64,000 nucleotides of DNA from Gemmatimonadota bacterium. Lineage in GTDB: Bacteria; Latescibacterota; UBA2968; UBA8231. The first letter of the stretch is position 1; the number at the start of each line of letters is the position of its first letter. Positions 26,768-36,249 of the stretch are shown here, piece after piece. The position numbers were made by a program, and so were the translations under genes. The stretch covers positions 1 through 64,000 of the forward strand of contig JABJJN010000007.1 of NCBI GenBank assembly GCA_018660835.1, given 5' to 3'. A model generated the notes under the pieces. The model saw nothing but the letters and a program-made list of their open reading frames with translations. It was not told the origin of the DNA and did not search any database.

Positions 26768-27595
26768 CTACGCTGCTTCGACACACGCCTTCAGTTTTGC
26801 CAGACCTTCGCGTGCGACCACTTCTGGACCCTTGGCCCAGTAACTCTCGTTGAACAGTTCGAGGGAGAGCATCCCCTCAAAACCGATGCCGTCGAGGGCT
26901 GTGACGATCTGCTGCCAGGGTGCCAGACCATCGCCGGGATAGACGCGGTCGGCATCGGTGATATCGGCGCGAGCCGGAGTTGCAGGGTAGTCGTTGACAT
27001 GAACGAGGCCCAGTCGACGGTTACCGAAGTGCTCGAACCCCACATGATGGCCACTGCCTTTGTACATGTGAAAGACGTCTGCCAGAAGTTGTACACCAGA
27101 GCGTCCACACTCAGCGGCGACTAGCAGGACCTCGCCCGTGCGGCCGAGGGTCTGGGCGATTCCCCAATACTCCAGCAGTGGTGATACGCCTGATTTGGCG
27201 GCGAGATCAACAAGGTCGGCGAAGCGCTCAGCAACGGGCAGAATGTCGACGACCCGATCGTGGATGCCGAAGGGGGGAGCGGCGACGTGGGGGCATCCGA
27301 GGGCACTGGCCATCTCGAAACAGCGAGCCGCCTCGGTGAAACCGGCAGTGCGGCGATCCTCTTCTGGTACAGCCCACTCGGGAAAGCCGATCAGGTTGAC
27401 GATGGCGAGGTCTCGCTCTTCGGCTCGAGCACGCACCTGATCGAGTGTGCCACCACCTGCGACCCAATCGTCAAGTTCCCTGACCCACGGTTCGATGCCA
27501 TCCCAGCCGGCATCGGCGGTTGCGTCGATCATGTCCAGAATTGAGGTGCCTTCGCTGCGGATGGTGCTTGTGTTGAGACAGTAGGAAAAGGGCAT
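26768..27595 (-). CDS. Sugar phosphate isomerase/epimerase-type TIM barrel (AP endonuclease 2 superfamily)
   Basis: The protein has 275 aa forming an eight-strand TIM barrel. Candidate metal ligands lie on successive strand ends: LLEYWG (Glu), LLADVFHMY (Asp, His), LVHVNDYP (His, Asp) and LSLELFN (Glu). This is the layout of xylose isomerase-like sugar epimerases and inosose or hydroxypyruvate isomerases. It is soluble and divalent-metal-dependent. It lies just downstream (9 bp) of the GHL10-like gene on the same strand, so it may convert a sugar released by that pathway. The exact substrate cannot be told from sequence. Confidence 0.9.
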   Translation of the reverse strand: MPFSYCLNTSTIRSEGTSILDMIDATADAGWDGIEPWVRELDDWVAGGGTLDQVRARAEERDLAIVNLIGFPEWAVPEEDRRTAGFTEAARCFEMASALGCPHVAAPPFGIHDRVVDILPVAERFADLVDLAAKSGVSPLLEYWGIAQTLGRTGEVLLVAAECGRSGVQLLADVFHMYKGSGHHVGFEHFGNRRLGLVHVNDYPATPARADITDADRVYPGDGLAPWQQIVTALDGIGFEGMLSLELFNESYWAKGPEVVAREGLAKLKACVEAA

Positions 27596-27604
27596 CGTTG
27601 TTTC

Positions 27605-29359
27605 TCAGCCGTCGGTGAATGAATAGGCGCGGTCTGTGGTGATCCCCTGTAACGTGCTCAATGTGCTGCGCCGAAACAAACCATCCGTATCCTCGCGCCA
27701 CTGCTCGAGTTGCTCACGGTGGCCAAGCCGACGAATCATGCTCCACTCGCTGGCACGGGTGCGTCGCGCATGCGTGTCCCAGAGGCTGAGTCCGTCGATG
27801 CCAGCAGCGTAGTATTCCAGCGCTTTGAGCCGATACCCTTCCGCGGGCATGCGGCGAGGATAGATGTCGGCATAGATGCGGCATGGGGACTCACCTCGTG
27901 CACTGACAAACTGCGCGAGGAGGTCTGCCTCGATGGCGCCTGGATCTGGCATGCCTGGTGCAGCGGAGTGGCATGGGTGCACGATACAGTGATCCATCAG
28001 ACCCTCCTGCATCCAAGTCGCTGCGTCGATGGTAAAGAAGAGACTGTTGGCAGGACTGTTCATCGTGTGGTATGCCGTGCCAAGCTTCGTGCCCCGCTGT
28101 GCACCGACGCTGTCGGCGAGGTGGCGAATACGGCGAATGAAATCCGTGACGATCTGAGCACGATGGTGAATCCAGCGTTCATCGTCGGCAGGTAGGGAAC
28201 GTGGGTCCTCGCCAAACTGATCGATGAAAGTCTGGACCACGGGATCTTCGTAGAGGACGAAGGGAAAACATCTTGCCGTGACGATATTGATGCCATCGAA
28301 GCCCCAGGCGAGAACACGCTCGATCTCGGCGAGCCAGAAATCCTGCACTTCGGGGAAGGCGAGACTCATACTGTTTGTAGGCAGTCCCTGCGGGCTCAGC
28401 TTACGCCACTCGGGATGATCGGTGACGATGGAGGAACCAAGACTGTATTCGGCGTAGATCTCGTGGATGGGTAGGTAGTTGTCCATCTTGAGTCCTGAAA
28501 AGCGCACACTCGCATAGATCTGCAATCCGTGTTCATGGGCGCGTTCGATGGCAGTCCGGGCGACTTCAGAGTCAGCATCTCCTCCCGTTCCCCACAGAAC
28601 GAGACCGAAGTCGGTATCCGCGAAACAGTCGATCCAGTCGATCGCCGCGGTCCTCGTGCGAGGTGGTCCACCGTAGTAGGCGACGAGTCGATTCTCTGTG
28701 ACTAGGTCAAGATTCTGTTGGCTCGTGCTGGGGCTCGTATCGGAAGTCGAGGCTGGACTTGGGTCTGGGCCATCCTCCGAACGGTGCGATGCGAAACGAG
28801 CAGGTCGTTCATCGTCGACGGGTACGAGTCGCACATAGGCAAGGTTCGCGAAGTATTGATCCGTGCCGTAGTAGTCGACAGGGGGAGCGATGATCAAATC
28901 CTGATCACCTAAATCCGCAGTGCGCCAGAAGACCTCGGCCATGTCGAAAATTCCGAAGCCGCTCTTTTCGGCGAAATCTCCGTCCTTCGGCTGACATTGC
29001 TCGCGACCGATCGTGGCATAGGCATCGTCGCCGGCAAGACGCACGAGTATCTGCGGCCCATCGAGGCGCGCCGTCGACGCATAGTGCATGCCCAGATGAA
29101 TGTCGTAGCGTCCTGATACATTCAGTGGCAAGGTAACCGGGGGCGGATTCACAAAAATCTCGCCTTGTGGTCGACGCATGGCGGCTTGGAAAACGGGGTA
29201 GTACGTGTAGTAGAGCATGCGACCGGAGATGCCAATGTCGGTCTCATAGTCGAGGAGCATCCACTTGCCGTCGCACCATTCGGGACATAGGCTGGACGCC
29301 GGCAGACAAGTGCCCAGATCTGATATGACTACTTCCTGATTCATTGGGTCCGTCCGCAT
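27605..29359 (-). CDS. Glycoside hydrolase-like TIM-barrel protein (GHL10-like)
   Basis: The start at 29359 (AGGGA eight bases upstream) gives 584 aa; a longer frame overlaps the divergent gene and is less likely, and an ATG five codons further in is also possible. About residues 1-180 form a beta-sandwich (FVNPPPVTLPLNVSGRYDIHLGMH), followed by an S/D/P-rich linker. The second half is a TIM barrel resembling the GHL10/DUF187 group: DTDFGLVLWGTGGD, GLQIYASVRFSG, and WGFDGINIVTARCFP where the barrel's acid is expected. No signal peptide is visible. It diverges from the rhamnogalacturonan-lyase-like gene and lies in a unit with the isomerase. A second GHL10-like protein is encoded at 44.9 kb. 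Confidence 0.78.
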   Translation of the reverse strand: MRTDPMNQEVVISDLGTCLPASSLCPEWCDGKWMLLDYETDIGISGRMLYYTYYPVFQAAMRRPQGEIFVNPPPVTLPLNVSGRYDIHLGMHYASTARLDGPQILVRLAGDDAYATIGREQCQPKDGDFAEKSGFGIFDMAEVFWRTADLGDQDLIIAPPVDYYGTDQYFANLAYVRLVPVDDERPARFASHRSEDGPDPSPASTSDTSPSTSQQNLDLVTENRLVAYYGGPPRTRTAAIDWIDCFADTDFGLVLWGTGGDADSEVARTAIERAHEHGLQIYASVRFSGLKMDNYLPIHEIYAEYSLGSSIVTDHPEWRKLSPQGLPTNSMSLAFPEVQDFWLAEIERVLAWGFDGINIVTARCFPFVLYEDPVVQTFIDQFGEDPRSLPADDERWIHHRAQIVTDFIRRIRHLADSVGAQRGTKLGTAYHTMNSPANSLFFTIDAATWMQEGLMDHCIVHPCHSAAPGMPDPGAIEADLLAQFVSARGESPCRIYADIYPRRMPAEGYRLKALEYYAAGIDGLSLWDTHARRTRASEWSMIRRLGHREQLEQWREDTDGLFRRSTLSTLQGITTDRAYSFTDG

Positions 29360-29430
29360 GTCGAAATCCCTGAAGGTCGACCGGGAAGGTATCTCGATGT
29401 TTGCAGCGATGCCATTCAACTGAGGAAATC

Positions 29431-32172
29431 TTGAAACGTATTTCCCTCTCCGTAACCGAATCGGCAAGTGTCGATCGGGCATCGTGGCCCGTTACCCAGG
29501 GTGTTCCCTTTGCCGATGGCGAACTGGCGCTCAATGAGCAGATCCGTCTCGTCGACGCGAATGGTGTCGTACTGCCACTGCAGACCGAATGCCTCGCCAC
29601 GTGGGCTGCCGATCGTCGCTGGGTGAAATGGCTCCTCGTGGATTTTCAAGTCGATATAGCCGCTGGCATCGAGAGACAACTGTTTCTGGAGTTTGGCGAT
29701 GGTGTCGAGGTCTCGCCGCCGCATGGGGCACCAGTGGGAGTGGAAGAAAAGGGCAAGACGCTGACCGTCGAAACAGGCCCTGTGCAACTGACACTTGTGC
29801 GGGATTCTGCGACGCCTGTGGCCGCCCTTCTCCTGCGTGAAGATGGAGTCGAGTGTGATCTGCTAGGCACCAGTGGGCATGACGGCACTGGCTTCGATCT
29901 ATACCTGCGGGATCAAGTAGATGTCGACTGGCGGTCCTCTCTTGGCCCAATGCCGACCATCGAGATTGAAACTGCCGGCCCCTTGAGAGTAGCTGTGTGC
30001 ATCCGTGGTCATCATGGTGAGGCGAGTGGTAAGACGATGTCTCCCTATGCGCTGCGTTTGGAGATGTTCGCAGGACGCTCGGAGATCCGATTTGCCCACA
30101 CCTTCGTTTTCGACGCTGATCCTGAGGCCGTCGAGTTACAACGACTCGGTGTGGATGTCGGGTTGCAGCTGGGCTCTGTGCAGCGCTTTGGCTTTGGTGC
30201 GGTGGGGGAGTCTGCACAGGATGGAACAGGCTGCAGTGCGGGCGCGGGCGTTGAGGTCTCCACGGGGGCACGTTTCGTGCAGGTTTCTGATGAAGAAGCG
30301 GTCATCTACCATACAGACGGTGTATCAGAGCCGCCTATCGATGGATCGAATGGCGTAGATGATCATACTCGCCGAGAGACTGGCCAGTCCGTTGGACGCA
30401 CGAAGGGCTGGTCGCAGATCGTCGGAGACAAGGCGACGGCAACTCTCGTCGTGGCTGATATGTGGCGGGAGTATCCGAAGGCAGTTGATCTGACGAGCAA
30501 TGGATTCGATCTACAGATCTGGCCGCAAGACGCCGGGCCACTGTCCTTCGCGACGCCCTTCAAGGAGACGGCAGTCCGTTTCGCGCGGACACGAGATGAA
30601 GCGGAATTTCGGCGCATTGTCGAAGAGAATCCCACAGCGCCTCTGAATCTAAAAAGTCTCGCCGCGACGACACCTGAAGAGATTGAGTGGGTGGAGGAGA
30701 TGGTCGCTCGCTATGCTCCGGATCGTCCTGCGAGCTACAACGACACCCACACTGACAATGGGCGTGGTGCTGCGCGTACGACCCGCTTCGTTCTACGCCT
30801 CGACGGCCATGCTGAAACGATTACAGCCGAGCCATTCGCTGCAGCTGTGCAAGAACCGCTGCTGGCGGTTGTCGACAGCGAGTATGCAAGTGCGACGAAG
30901 GCAGCGCGCGTCTTTGCGGCGGCAGATACGCAGCGATTCCCTGTGGCAGAGGCCGGGCTCGAACAACTATTTGAGCGGGTCGTTGCTGAGCCACGACGCA
31001 TTCTGCGCACGTATGGGATGATCGACTATGGTGATCTGATGTGTTCGCACTCAGGAACCAATGCCGCTCTCTGGGACGTGGTTCGCGATCTGCCCGATGC
31101 GATTGAACGCATGAAATATTGCGCGCGTTCCTACAACAATGAAGCGAATGATCAAGTGTTGGCCCTGTGGGGCTTTTTCCTGCATTCGGGTGATCGACAG
31201 CACTTCATTGCGGCTGACGCCTATGGTCGCCATATGGCCGACATCGACATCATCCATGCCCATACCGAACCATCTCATGTGGGTACGATGCACTACCACA
31301 ATTGTCATCACTGGACGGGCGGTCCGTCTCCCTCGCATACCTGTATCGCCGGGCTCATGCTGCAATACTATCAGACGGGCAATCGGCGGATCTTCGATGT
31401 CTGCCGCGAAGTCGCCGATTGGGCTCTGTCGCAGCAGGAGCCCTGTGGCATCCTGGCGAATCGGTCGGCTGCTCTCGTGCGAGAGTACACATCGCCCCTG
31501 GCGAATCTCCTGGAATTCTATCAGGCCACCTGGGATGAACGATATGTGGAATTGGCGCAGCGGTCTCTGAAGTGGCTACTACTCGTTATGCCTGAACCTG
31601 GTTGTTTTATGCAGAGTGTGTTCACCGCCGGTGAAGAAGGTGACGAGGCCGAGGTCGAGCAGGCAGGCTGGCATCTGCGGCAGGCGGGTGGCATGACGCC
31701 GCAACTTCTCTACGATGCGGTGCAGTTGTTTGGCGTCAGTGATCCGATCTACAGACAGGCTCTGCTGGCGATCGCCGATCGATATGTGTACCACGTGAAC
31801 GATCTCTTCGAAGTGCTCGATGTGGATGGCAACGAACAACTCGATCCTTACTTCAATGCGGCGATCATCGCCTATGCCTATGAGCTGACGGGCCAACTCG
31901 ACTATGCGGCCTACTGTCGCTACTACCTTCGGGAACATTTCCCGGCGCGGGCGCAAGTCATGAGTTTCACCTATGTCTGCTGGGGGAGTATCATTCCGCC
32001 GATGATGGCCGCTGTACGTCACGCGGAAGACCAGCACGGCGTGCAGGCTCTTGAAAACGCGGAAGCGGCATGGGTCGATAGGGTTCGCCAACGCCAGCAG
32101 GAGCCCGCGACGAGTGCGACTGTGCGGCCCGAGCGACGCAGTATTGGTCGTATCAGTGGCTACGACACCTAG
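29431..32172 (+). CDS. PcRGLX/YetA-like protein, putative exo-rhamnogalacturonan lyase
   Basis: I take the TTG at 29431 as start because GAGGAAATC sits directly before it; the product has 913 aa. The N-terminal region has the RIFT-barrel pattern of PcRGLX/YetA-like proteins: ASWPVTQGVPFADGEL (about 12-27), RLVDANGVVLPLQTE, RWVKWLLVDFQV. A central beta-sandwich follows. The C-terminal half is an alpha/alpha toroid with MHYHNCHHWTGGPSPSHT (about 610-630) and repeated helical pairs. Related enzymes remove unsaturated or terminal units from rhamnogalacturonan I (PL26-type). No signal peptide is seen. Together with the divergent GHL10-like gene and the following heparinase-like gene it implies a pectic or other uronic-acid-containing substrate; this is family-based inference. 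Confidence 0.85.
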   Translation: MKRISLSVTESASVDRASWPVTQGVPFADGELALNEQIRLVDANGVVLPLQTECLATWAADRRWVKWLLVDFQVDIAAGIERQLFLEFGDGVEVSPPHGAPVGVEEKGKTLTVETGPVQLTLVRDSATPVAALLLREDGVECDLLGTSGHDGTGFDLYLRDQVDVDWRSSLGPMPTIEIETAGPLRVAVCIRGHHGEASGKTMSPYALRLEMFAGRSEIRFAHTFVFDADPEAVELQRLGVDVGLQLGSVQRFGFGAVGESAQDGTGCSAGAGVEVSTGARFVQVSDEEAVIYHTDGVSEPPIDGSNGVDDHTRRETGQSVGRTKGWSQIVGDKATATLVVADMWREYPKAVDLTSNGFDLQIWPQDAGPLSFATPFKETAVRFARTRDEAEFRRIVEENPTAPLNLKSLAATTPEEIEWVEEMVARYAPDRPASYNDTHTDNGRGAARTTRFVLRLDGHAETITAEPFAAAVQEPLLAVVDSEYASATKAARVFAAADTQRFPVAEAGLEQLFERVVAEPRRILRTYGMIDYGDLMCSHSGTNAALWDVVRDLPDAIERMKYCARSYNNEANDQVLALWGFFLHSGDRQHFIAADAYGRHMADIDIIHAHTEPSHVGTMHYHNCHHWTGGPSPSHTCIAGLMLQYYQTGNRRIFDVCREVADWALSQQEPCGILANRSAALVREYTSPLANLLEFYQATWDERYVELAQRSLKWLLLVMPEPGCFMQSVFTAGEEGDEAEVEQAGWHLRQAGGMTPQLLYDAVQLFGVSDPIYRQALLAIADRYVYHVNDLFEVLDVDGNEQLDPYFNAAIIAYAYELTGQLDYAAYCRYYLREHFPARAQVMSFTYVCWGSIIPPMMAAVRHAEDQHGVQALENAEAAWVDRVRQRQQEPATSATVRPERRSIGRISGYDT

Positions 32173-32231
32173 TGACCTGGACTCATGATCGTCCACGGTG
32201 ATCGACGACGAATCACGGGAGTTGTGTCGAT

Positions 32232-35200
32232 ATGTCTCTACTGAAAGCACGTGCCTTTCAGCCGACAACCGTTACAGATACCATCGTTGTCGTGCCGGAT
32301 CATCTCACCGGGGACACCAGTGTCCGCCGGCTCGCCGACGCATGTGAATCTCCCGTCCTGGGGCAGCACGACTTCGATGTCGCCGATTTTGCAGAGACGC
32401 ACGTTATCGCCTGCGGCCACCTGGCGAACAATGCCGCCATTACTCGTCTCTACAATGCCCGCTGCTGTTTTGTGGATACTCTGTTTCCGGGGAATGACGA
32501 CTATCTGGTTCGCTCGATCCGTGATCCCGTTGGCGCTGGGTACAATGCGATCGTCACGGGTGCCAGTAGCGACAAGGGTCTGCGTGACGCGGTGGCAGAG
32601 CTGACGAAGTGTGTCGAGGCCAGTGACGGCGTCCTGAATCGAGTTCACATCCAGCAACTGGCCTCCGGACCGAAGCAACCAGTGGCGTCAGAAGTAGATG
32701 ATCTCATCGCCAAGGATCTGGCCACGTGGCACGGTGGTTGGGTGGCGTCACCTTTTCGCGGCGGAAAACTCAAGTCCTATCTGTGGCACCAGTATCTCGA
32801 TGATGGAGACGTCTGGGGTCACTTGATCAAGGGCATTTTCGCCGGGTCAGTCGATCAGTGGCGCGAACAACGAGGTAGAGATCCGCATGACTACCACGAC
32901 TTCTTTCATCTCGACCAATTCATCCGCCTGTGGGATCTGGTGGAAGATCATCCTCTCTACACCGAGCAGGATCGACAAGCCGTCGTGGAGATGTTCATCG
33001 AACTGTTACGTCATCTTGCAGGACTCTTCTATTTGCAGGAAGAGGTCAATCCCGACGACATGCCGCGGCAGAATCACACAACCTTCGTCGGGCTGAATCT
33101 GGCAGTGGGTCACCAGTATCTGTCCCGTCGCTACGGCGTCACTGAATTCGCCGACGTCAGCGCCCGGGTGGAACGCATCTTCGCAGGACAGGCGTTGGGG
33201 TACAAACCGAATGACGACGCCGGTGTCGGTTACGTCTGGCACACACCACATCATACCCTCGACTACTGGTTGCTGAGCGACGATCACCGCTACCTCGATG
33301 AGGGTCACGTGGCAGATCTGTGTCGACTGCTGGCGATCACGACCGACAATCTTCGCAGCGAAGTGGGGTACGGTGACAGCAGCGGCTACGCGGCCTTCGA
33401 CAACGCCGGTTGGCGCGATCACCTCTGGCCACTGCTCGCGTCGCTGTGGCGCACGCAGGACCCGGCCCATCTCTGGCTACTTAACTGGCTTGCAGAGGGC
33501 AAGGCGCCCAGTCTCCATCAAGCGATCGACACGTGGCGGTCGAGTGTGAATCGTAGCGAGGATGGATTCACGCTTCCCGGTGTCGAACCGATGCTGCCCA
33601 GGGATCTACTCGGCGTGGCGGCTCTGGACTTGCCGGATTCAGCGAGGAATTTCGTCGCCGCCAATGTCCCGGTGGCGCACCAACCCACGGCAGGCAGTCG
33701 CTACTTCGACAAACTCTCCATCCGACCCGGCTTCACTGAGGATGATGAGTATCTGTTGCTTGAAGGTGTCGGCACCATGTGCCATGGCCACGAAGACACC
33801 AATGCGATCCTGGGGCTTTCCTGGAAAAACAGGGCCTGGCTTGCGGACGGTGACTATATCCGTGCGGCGCCAAAGTTCCACAATAGCATCAGCATTCAGC
33901 GGGATGGGGTGGGGGTATTCGATTCGCCTGGAGACGGCATCGTGATCCCGCCGCTGGCCCGTCTGCTGGAAGAGCATGCCGATGAAGAGGGTGGCGTCGT
34001 ACAGAGTGAGGTTGCCGGTTACAACGGGATGGATTGGCGACGAAATCTGGTCTGGCGTAGCGGTCGCTACATCGTCGTCGTTGATGAGTTGCGCTGCACT
34101 GAGGCCGGAGATTTCCGCTGTCGCTGCTATTGGCGTGTCGTCGGTGATGTGACGGAAGCAGTCGACCGAGTGGGCCTGCAACAGGATGGTGTAGAGCTAT
34201 TTCTGCACAGTGGTCACACACTGGAAGCGGATGAGTCATCAATGGAGATCGTTGACGATGGGGCGGCGTGGGGTGGTTATCCGCATCACAGTGGCAATGT
34301 CCATGTCGTGCACCAGAAGTTGAATCGGCGCCTCCGGCAGGGGGAATCGATGTTCTTTCTACATGTCTTCACACCTCACGATGATCTGCGAGTGGAGCGC
34401 TGTGCTGACGGCCAGTTGCGGATTTGCGACGAAGGTGAGACGAGACTCGTCGGTATCGACGAGATCGGTGCGATCGTTAATGGGGCGGGAAAGGCTGTGG
34501 CAGATCAGATAGAACACCACCCCGAAGGTGAGGCACCGGATGATGGAATGATCTTGAGTCGGCCCACCTTGTCAGTTACTCGGCGCTCTGTCGAGACGCA
34601 GCCAATTGCAGATCTCATTTGGCGACAGAGGATCGTCGAGTCTGTTGCCGCTCTCGTTCTCTTCGACGACGAGGACGAGTATCGTATGGTCGTGGCGGAT
34701 ACCAAGGGTGATCTCGTTTGTGTCTCAACAGACGACGGTTCCGAGTTGTGGCGAGTGCAGTTGCCGTCTGCTGCATCCGTCCTGCTCACGGCGGACATCG
34801 ACGGTGATGGGGCGCCTGAGGTTATCGCAGGTCTGGCCAGCGCAGAGGTGGTCGTGATCGATGCAGCGGGCGGTGCAGAGCGATGGCGTCGACCGTTGAA
34901 GAATCTGTATGACTCCGCCGCTGCGGTAACGGTGTTGCGCGTGGCGGATCTGGAGGGCGATGGTGACCTCAGTGTTCTCGTCGGTACGGCGGGGTGGTTC
35001 GTCAATGTCTTCAAGCCCGACGGTACCCCGAAGTGGACTCAGTGGTTCCGATATCATGTGATCACTGCTGTCGAGGCGGCAGATGTAGATAATGATGGAC
35101 GCGCCGAGGTGATCGTAGGCAACACGTACTCGACGCCCCTGACGGTACATGAGTTCGATGGCACCTTTCGCTGGTCGACCCTTGAGCAGGTGGGGGCAGA

Positions 35201-35678
35201 AGGCAACGCGACGACACCACGACGTGGAATCGGTCTGACGCAGATGCGACTGTGTGATGTTGATGGTGACGGACGTCAGGAAATCATCTATGGCACGGAG
35301 GATGGTTGGATCTTTGCTGTCGACTCGTTGGCAGGCGACGAAGTGTGGCAACTCAATATCGTCGGTAAGGTCGTCGCGCTGGAAGTGACAGAGGCGGGTG
35401 TGCTCGCGGCGAGCGAGCACGGTGATCTCTACTTGCTATCGCTGACGGGAGAGATTCTCTCCATGCGACATGTGAGTGAGTGGATTCGGTCTGCCACCCG
35501 CTGTGGCGACGAAATAGTGATGGCCACAGAAGAAGGACAGTTGCTGTGGCTTGGTGCGGCCGGAGACGTGCTGGGATCTGCGCACGTCGATGGAGAGATT
35601 CGTCATTTGCTTGCACGGGATCAGGATGTGATCTGCGTGACGGAAGACGATACGATCAGCGCCTTTCTCAGTCTGTGA
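32232..35678 (+). CDS. Large heparinase II/III-like protein fused to a C-terminal beta-propeller
   Basis: The protein has 1148 aa. The N-terminal 150 residues are unassigned. Residues about 150-480 are an alpha/alpha toroid (FHLDQFIRLWDLVEDHPLY, PDDMPRQNHTTFVGLNLAVG), with N/H and Y-containing motifs like those used by heparinase-type lyases. About 490-770 is the beta-sandwich with the family landmark MCHGHEDTNAILGLSW. The last 350 residues carry FG-GAP/PQQ-like repeats (TADIDGDGAPEVIAG, ADVDNDGRAEVIVGN, CDVDGDGRQEIIYG) that should form a propeller. The ATG has GGGAG about ten bases upstream. No signal peptide is visible, which is odd for a propeller with calcium-site repeats. It follows the PcRGLX-like gene by 59 bp on the same strand. 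Confidence 0.85.
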   Translation: MSLLKARAFQPTTVTDTIVVVPDHLTGDTSVRRLADACESPVLGQHDFDVADFAETHVIACGHLANNAAITRLYNARCCFVDTLFPGNDDYLVRSIRDPVGAGYNAIVTGASSDKGLRDAVAELTKCVEASDGVLNRVHIQQLASGPKQPVASEVDDLIAKDLATWHGGWVASPFRGGKLKSYLWHQYLDDGDVWGHLIKGIFAGSVDQWREQRGRDPHDYHDFFHLDQFIRLWDLVEDHPLYTEQDRQAVVEMFIELLRHLAGLFYLQEEVNPDDMPRQNHTTFVGLNLAVGHQYLSRRYGVTEFADVSARVERIFAGQALGYKPNDDAGVGYVWHTPHHTLDYWLLSDDHRYLDEGHVADLCRLLAITTDNLRSEVGYGDSSGYAAFDNAGWRDHLWPLLASLWRTQDPAHLWLLNWLAEGKAPSLHQAIDTWRSSVNRSEDGFTLPGVEPMLPRDLLGVAALDLPDSARNFVAANVPVAHQPTAGSRYFDKLSIRPGFTEDDEYLLLEGVGTMCHGHEDTNAILGLSWKNRAWLADGDYIRAAPKFHNSISIQRDGVGVFDSPGDGIVIPPLARLLEEHADEEGGVVQSEVAGYNGMDWRRNLVWRSGRYIVVVDELRCTEAGDFRCRCYWRVVGDVTEAVDRVGLQQDGVELFLHSGHTLEADESSMEIVDDGAAWGGYPHHSGNVHVVHQKLNRRLRQGESMFFLHVFTPHDDLRVERCADGQLRICDEGETRLVGIDEIGAIVNGAGKAVADQIEHHPEGEAPDDGMILSRPTLSVTRRSVETQPIADLIWRQRIVESVAALVLFDDEDEYRMVVADTKGDLVCVSTDDGSELWRVQLPSAASVLLTADIDGDGAPEVIAGLASAEVVVIDAAGGAERWRRPLKNLYDSAAAVTVLRVADLEGDGDLSVLVGTAGWFVNVFKPDGTPKWTQWFRYHVITAVEAADVDNDGRAEVIVGNTYSTPLTVHEFDGTFRWSTLEQVGAEGNATTPRRGIGLTQMRLCDVDGDGRQEIIYGTEDGWIFAVDSLAGDEVWQLNIVGKVVALEVTEAGVLAASEHGDLYLLSLTGEILSMRHVSEWIRSATRCGDEIVMATEEGQLLWLGAAGDVLGSAHVDGEIRHLLARDQDVICVTEDDTISAFLSL

Positions 35679-35879
35679 TATTGGGCAATCCTTCGGTTCA
35701 GCCCCAGATATTACTTGTAATCACCCACGTCTTTCGAGTATTCTCTGGACATAGGCGCTTGGGGCGCCTTCAGCTCGCGAGAAGGGCTATGCCCACCCAA
35801 CGAACGACCACGAAGGTTTCCACCTTCTTTCCCGCCTGTCAGGGAGCGAGCCCAGGCGAATCCAGAGAGAGGGTGAAGT

Positions 35880-36170
35880 ATGCCTATCCCTATCCATCTT
35901 TCGAAGTTCGCAGATATCGCCGGCCTCGACGATGATCAAGCCAAAGAGATCATCGCCCGTGTAGGTCGTGATGATCTGACCATTGCCCTCAAGGCGGCCG
36001 AGGAGCCGGTCAAGGACAAACTCCTTAGCAATATGTCCACCCAAGAACGCCAGGCGCTGACCCAATACATGGAGTATCTCGGGCCTATGCGCCTGTCCGA
36101 GGTCGAAGTGGTGCAGTTGCAGATCGTCAACAAGTTCAAGGATGCGTCGGGAGACGACGCTTTCGTCTAA
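35880..36170 (+). CDS. Stand-alone FliG C-terminal-domain-like protein
   Basis: The 96-aa protein consists almost wholly of one helical domain: FADIAGLDDDQAKEIIARVGRDD, IALKAAEEPVKDKLLSNMS, then YLGPMRLSEVEVVQLQIVNKFK. The GPxRLSEVExxQxxI end and the preceding LLSNMS are characteristic of the FliG C-terminal (torque-helix) region of the flagellar switch. No flagellar gene lies nearby, so the domain is probably used in another assembly or signalling role. The preceding 200 bp contain a GAAGGT/ACCTTC hairpin (35812-35827) and the AGAGGGTGAAGT ribosome site. The next gene carries the same domain at its C-terminus. Confidence 0.78.
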   Translation: MPIPIHLSKFADIAGLDDDQAKEIIARVGRDDLTIALKAAEEPVKDKLLSNMSTQERQALTQYMEYLGPMRLSEVEVVQLQIVNKFKDASGDDAFV

Positions 36171-36175
36171 GAACC

Positions 36176-36206
36176 GGGGGCGCTGCGGGTTCGCCGCAGC
36201 GCCCCC
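36176..36206. terminator. Very stable GC hairpin between the FliG-like genes
   Basis: The 13-bp stem GGGGGCGCTGCGG/CCGCAGCGCCCCC with loop GTTCG begins five bases after the stop codon. It is followed by C-TTCCCC rather than a T-run. It may terminate, attenuate or protect the upstream transcript. Confidence 0.6.
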
Positions 36207-36249
36207 CTTCCCCACAAGGCGAGTGCGACGACTGGCAGGTGACGTGACG

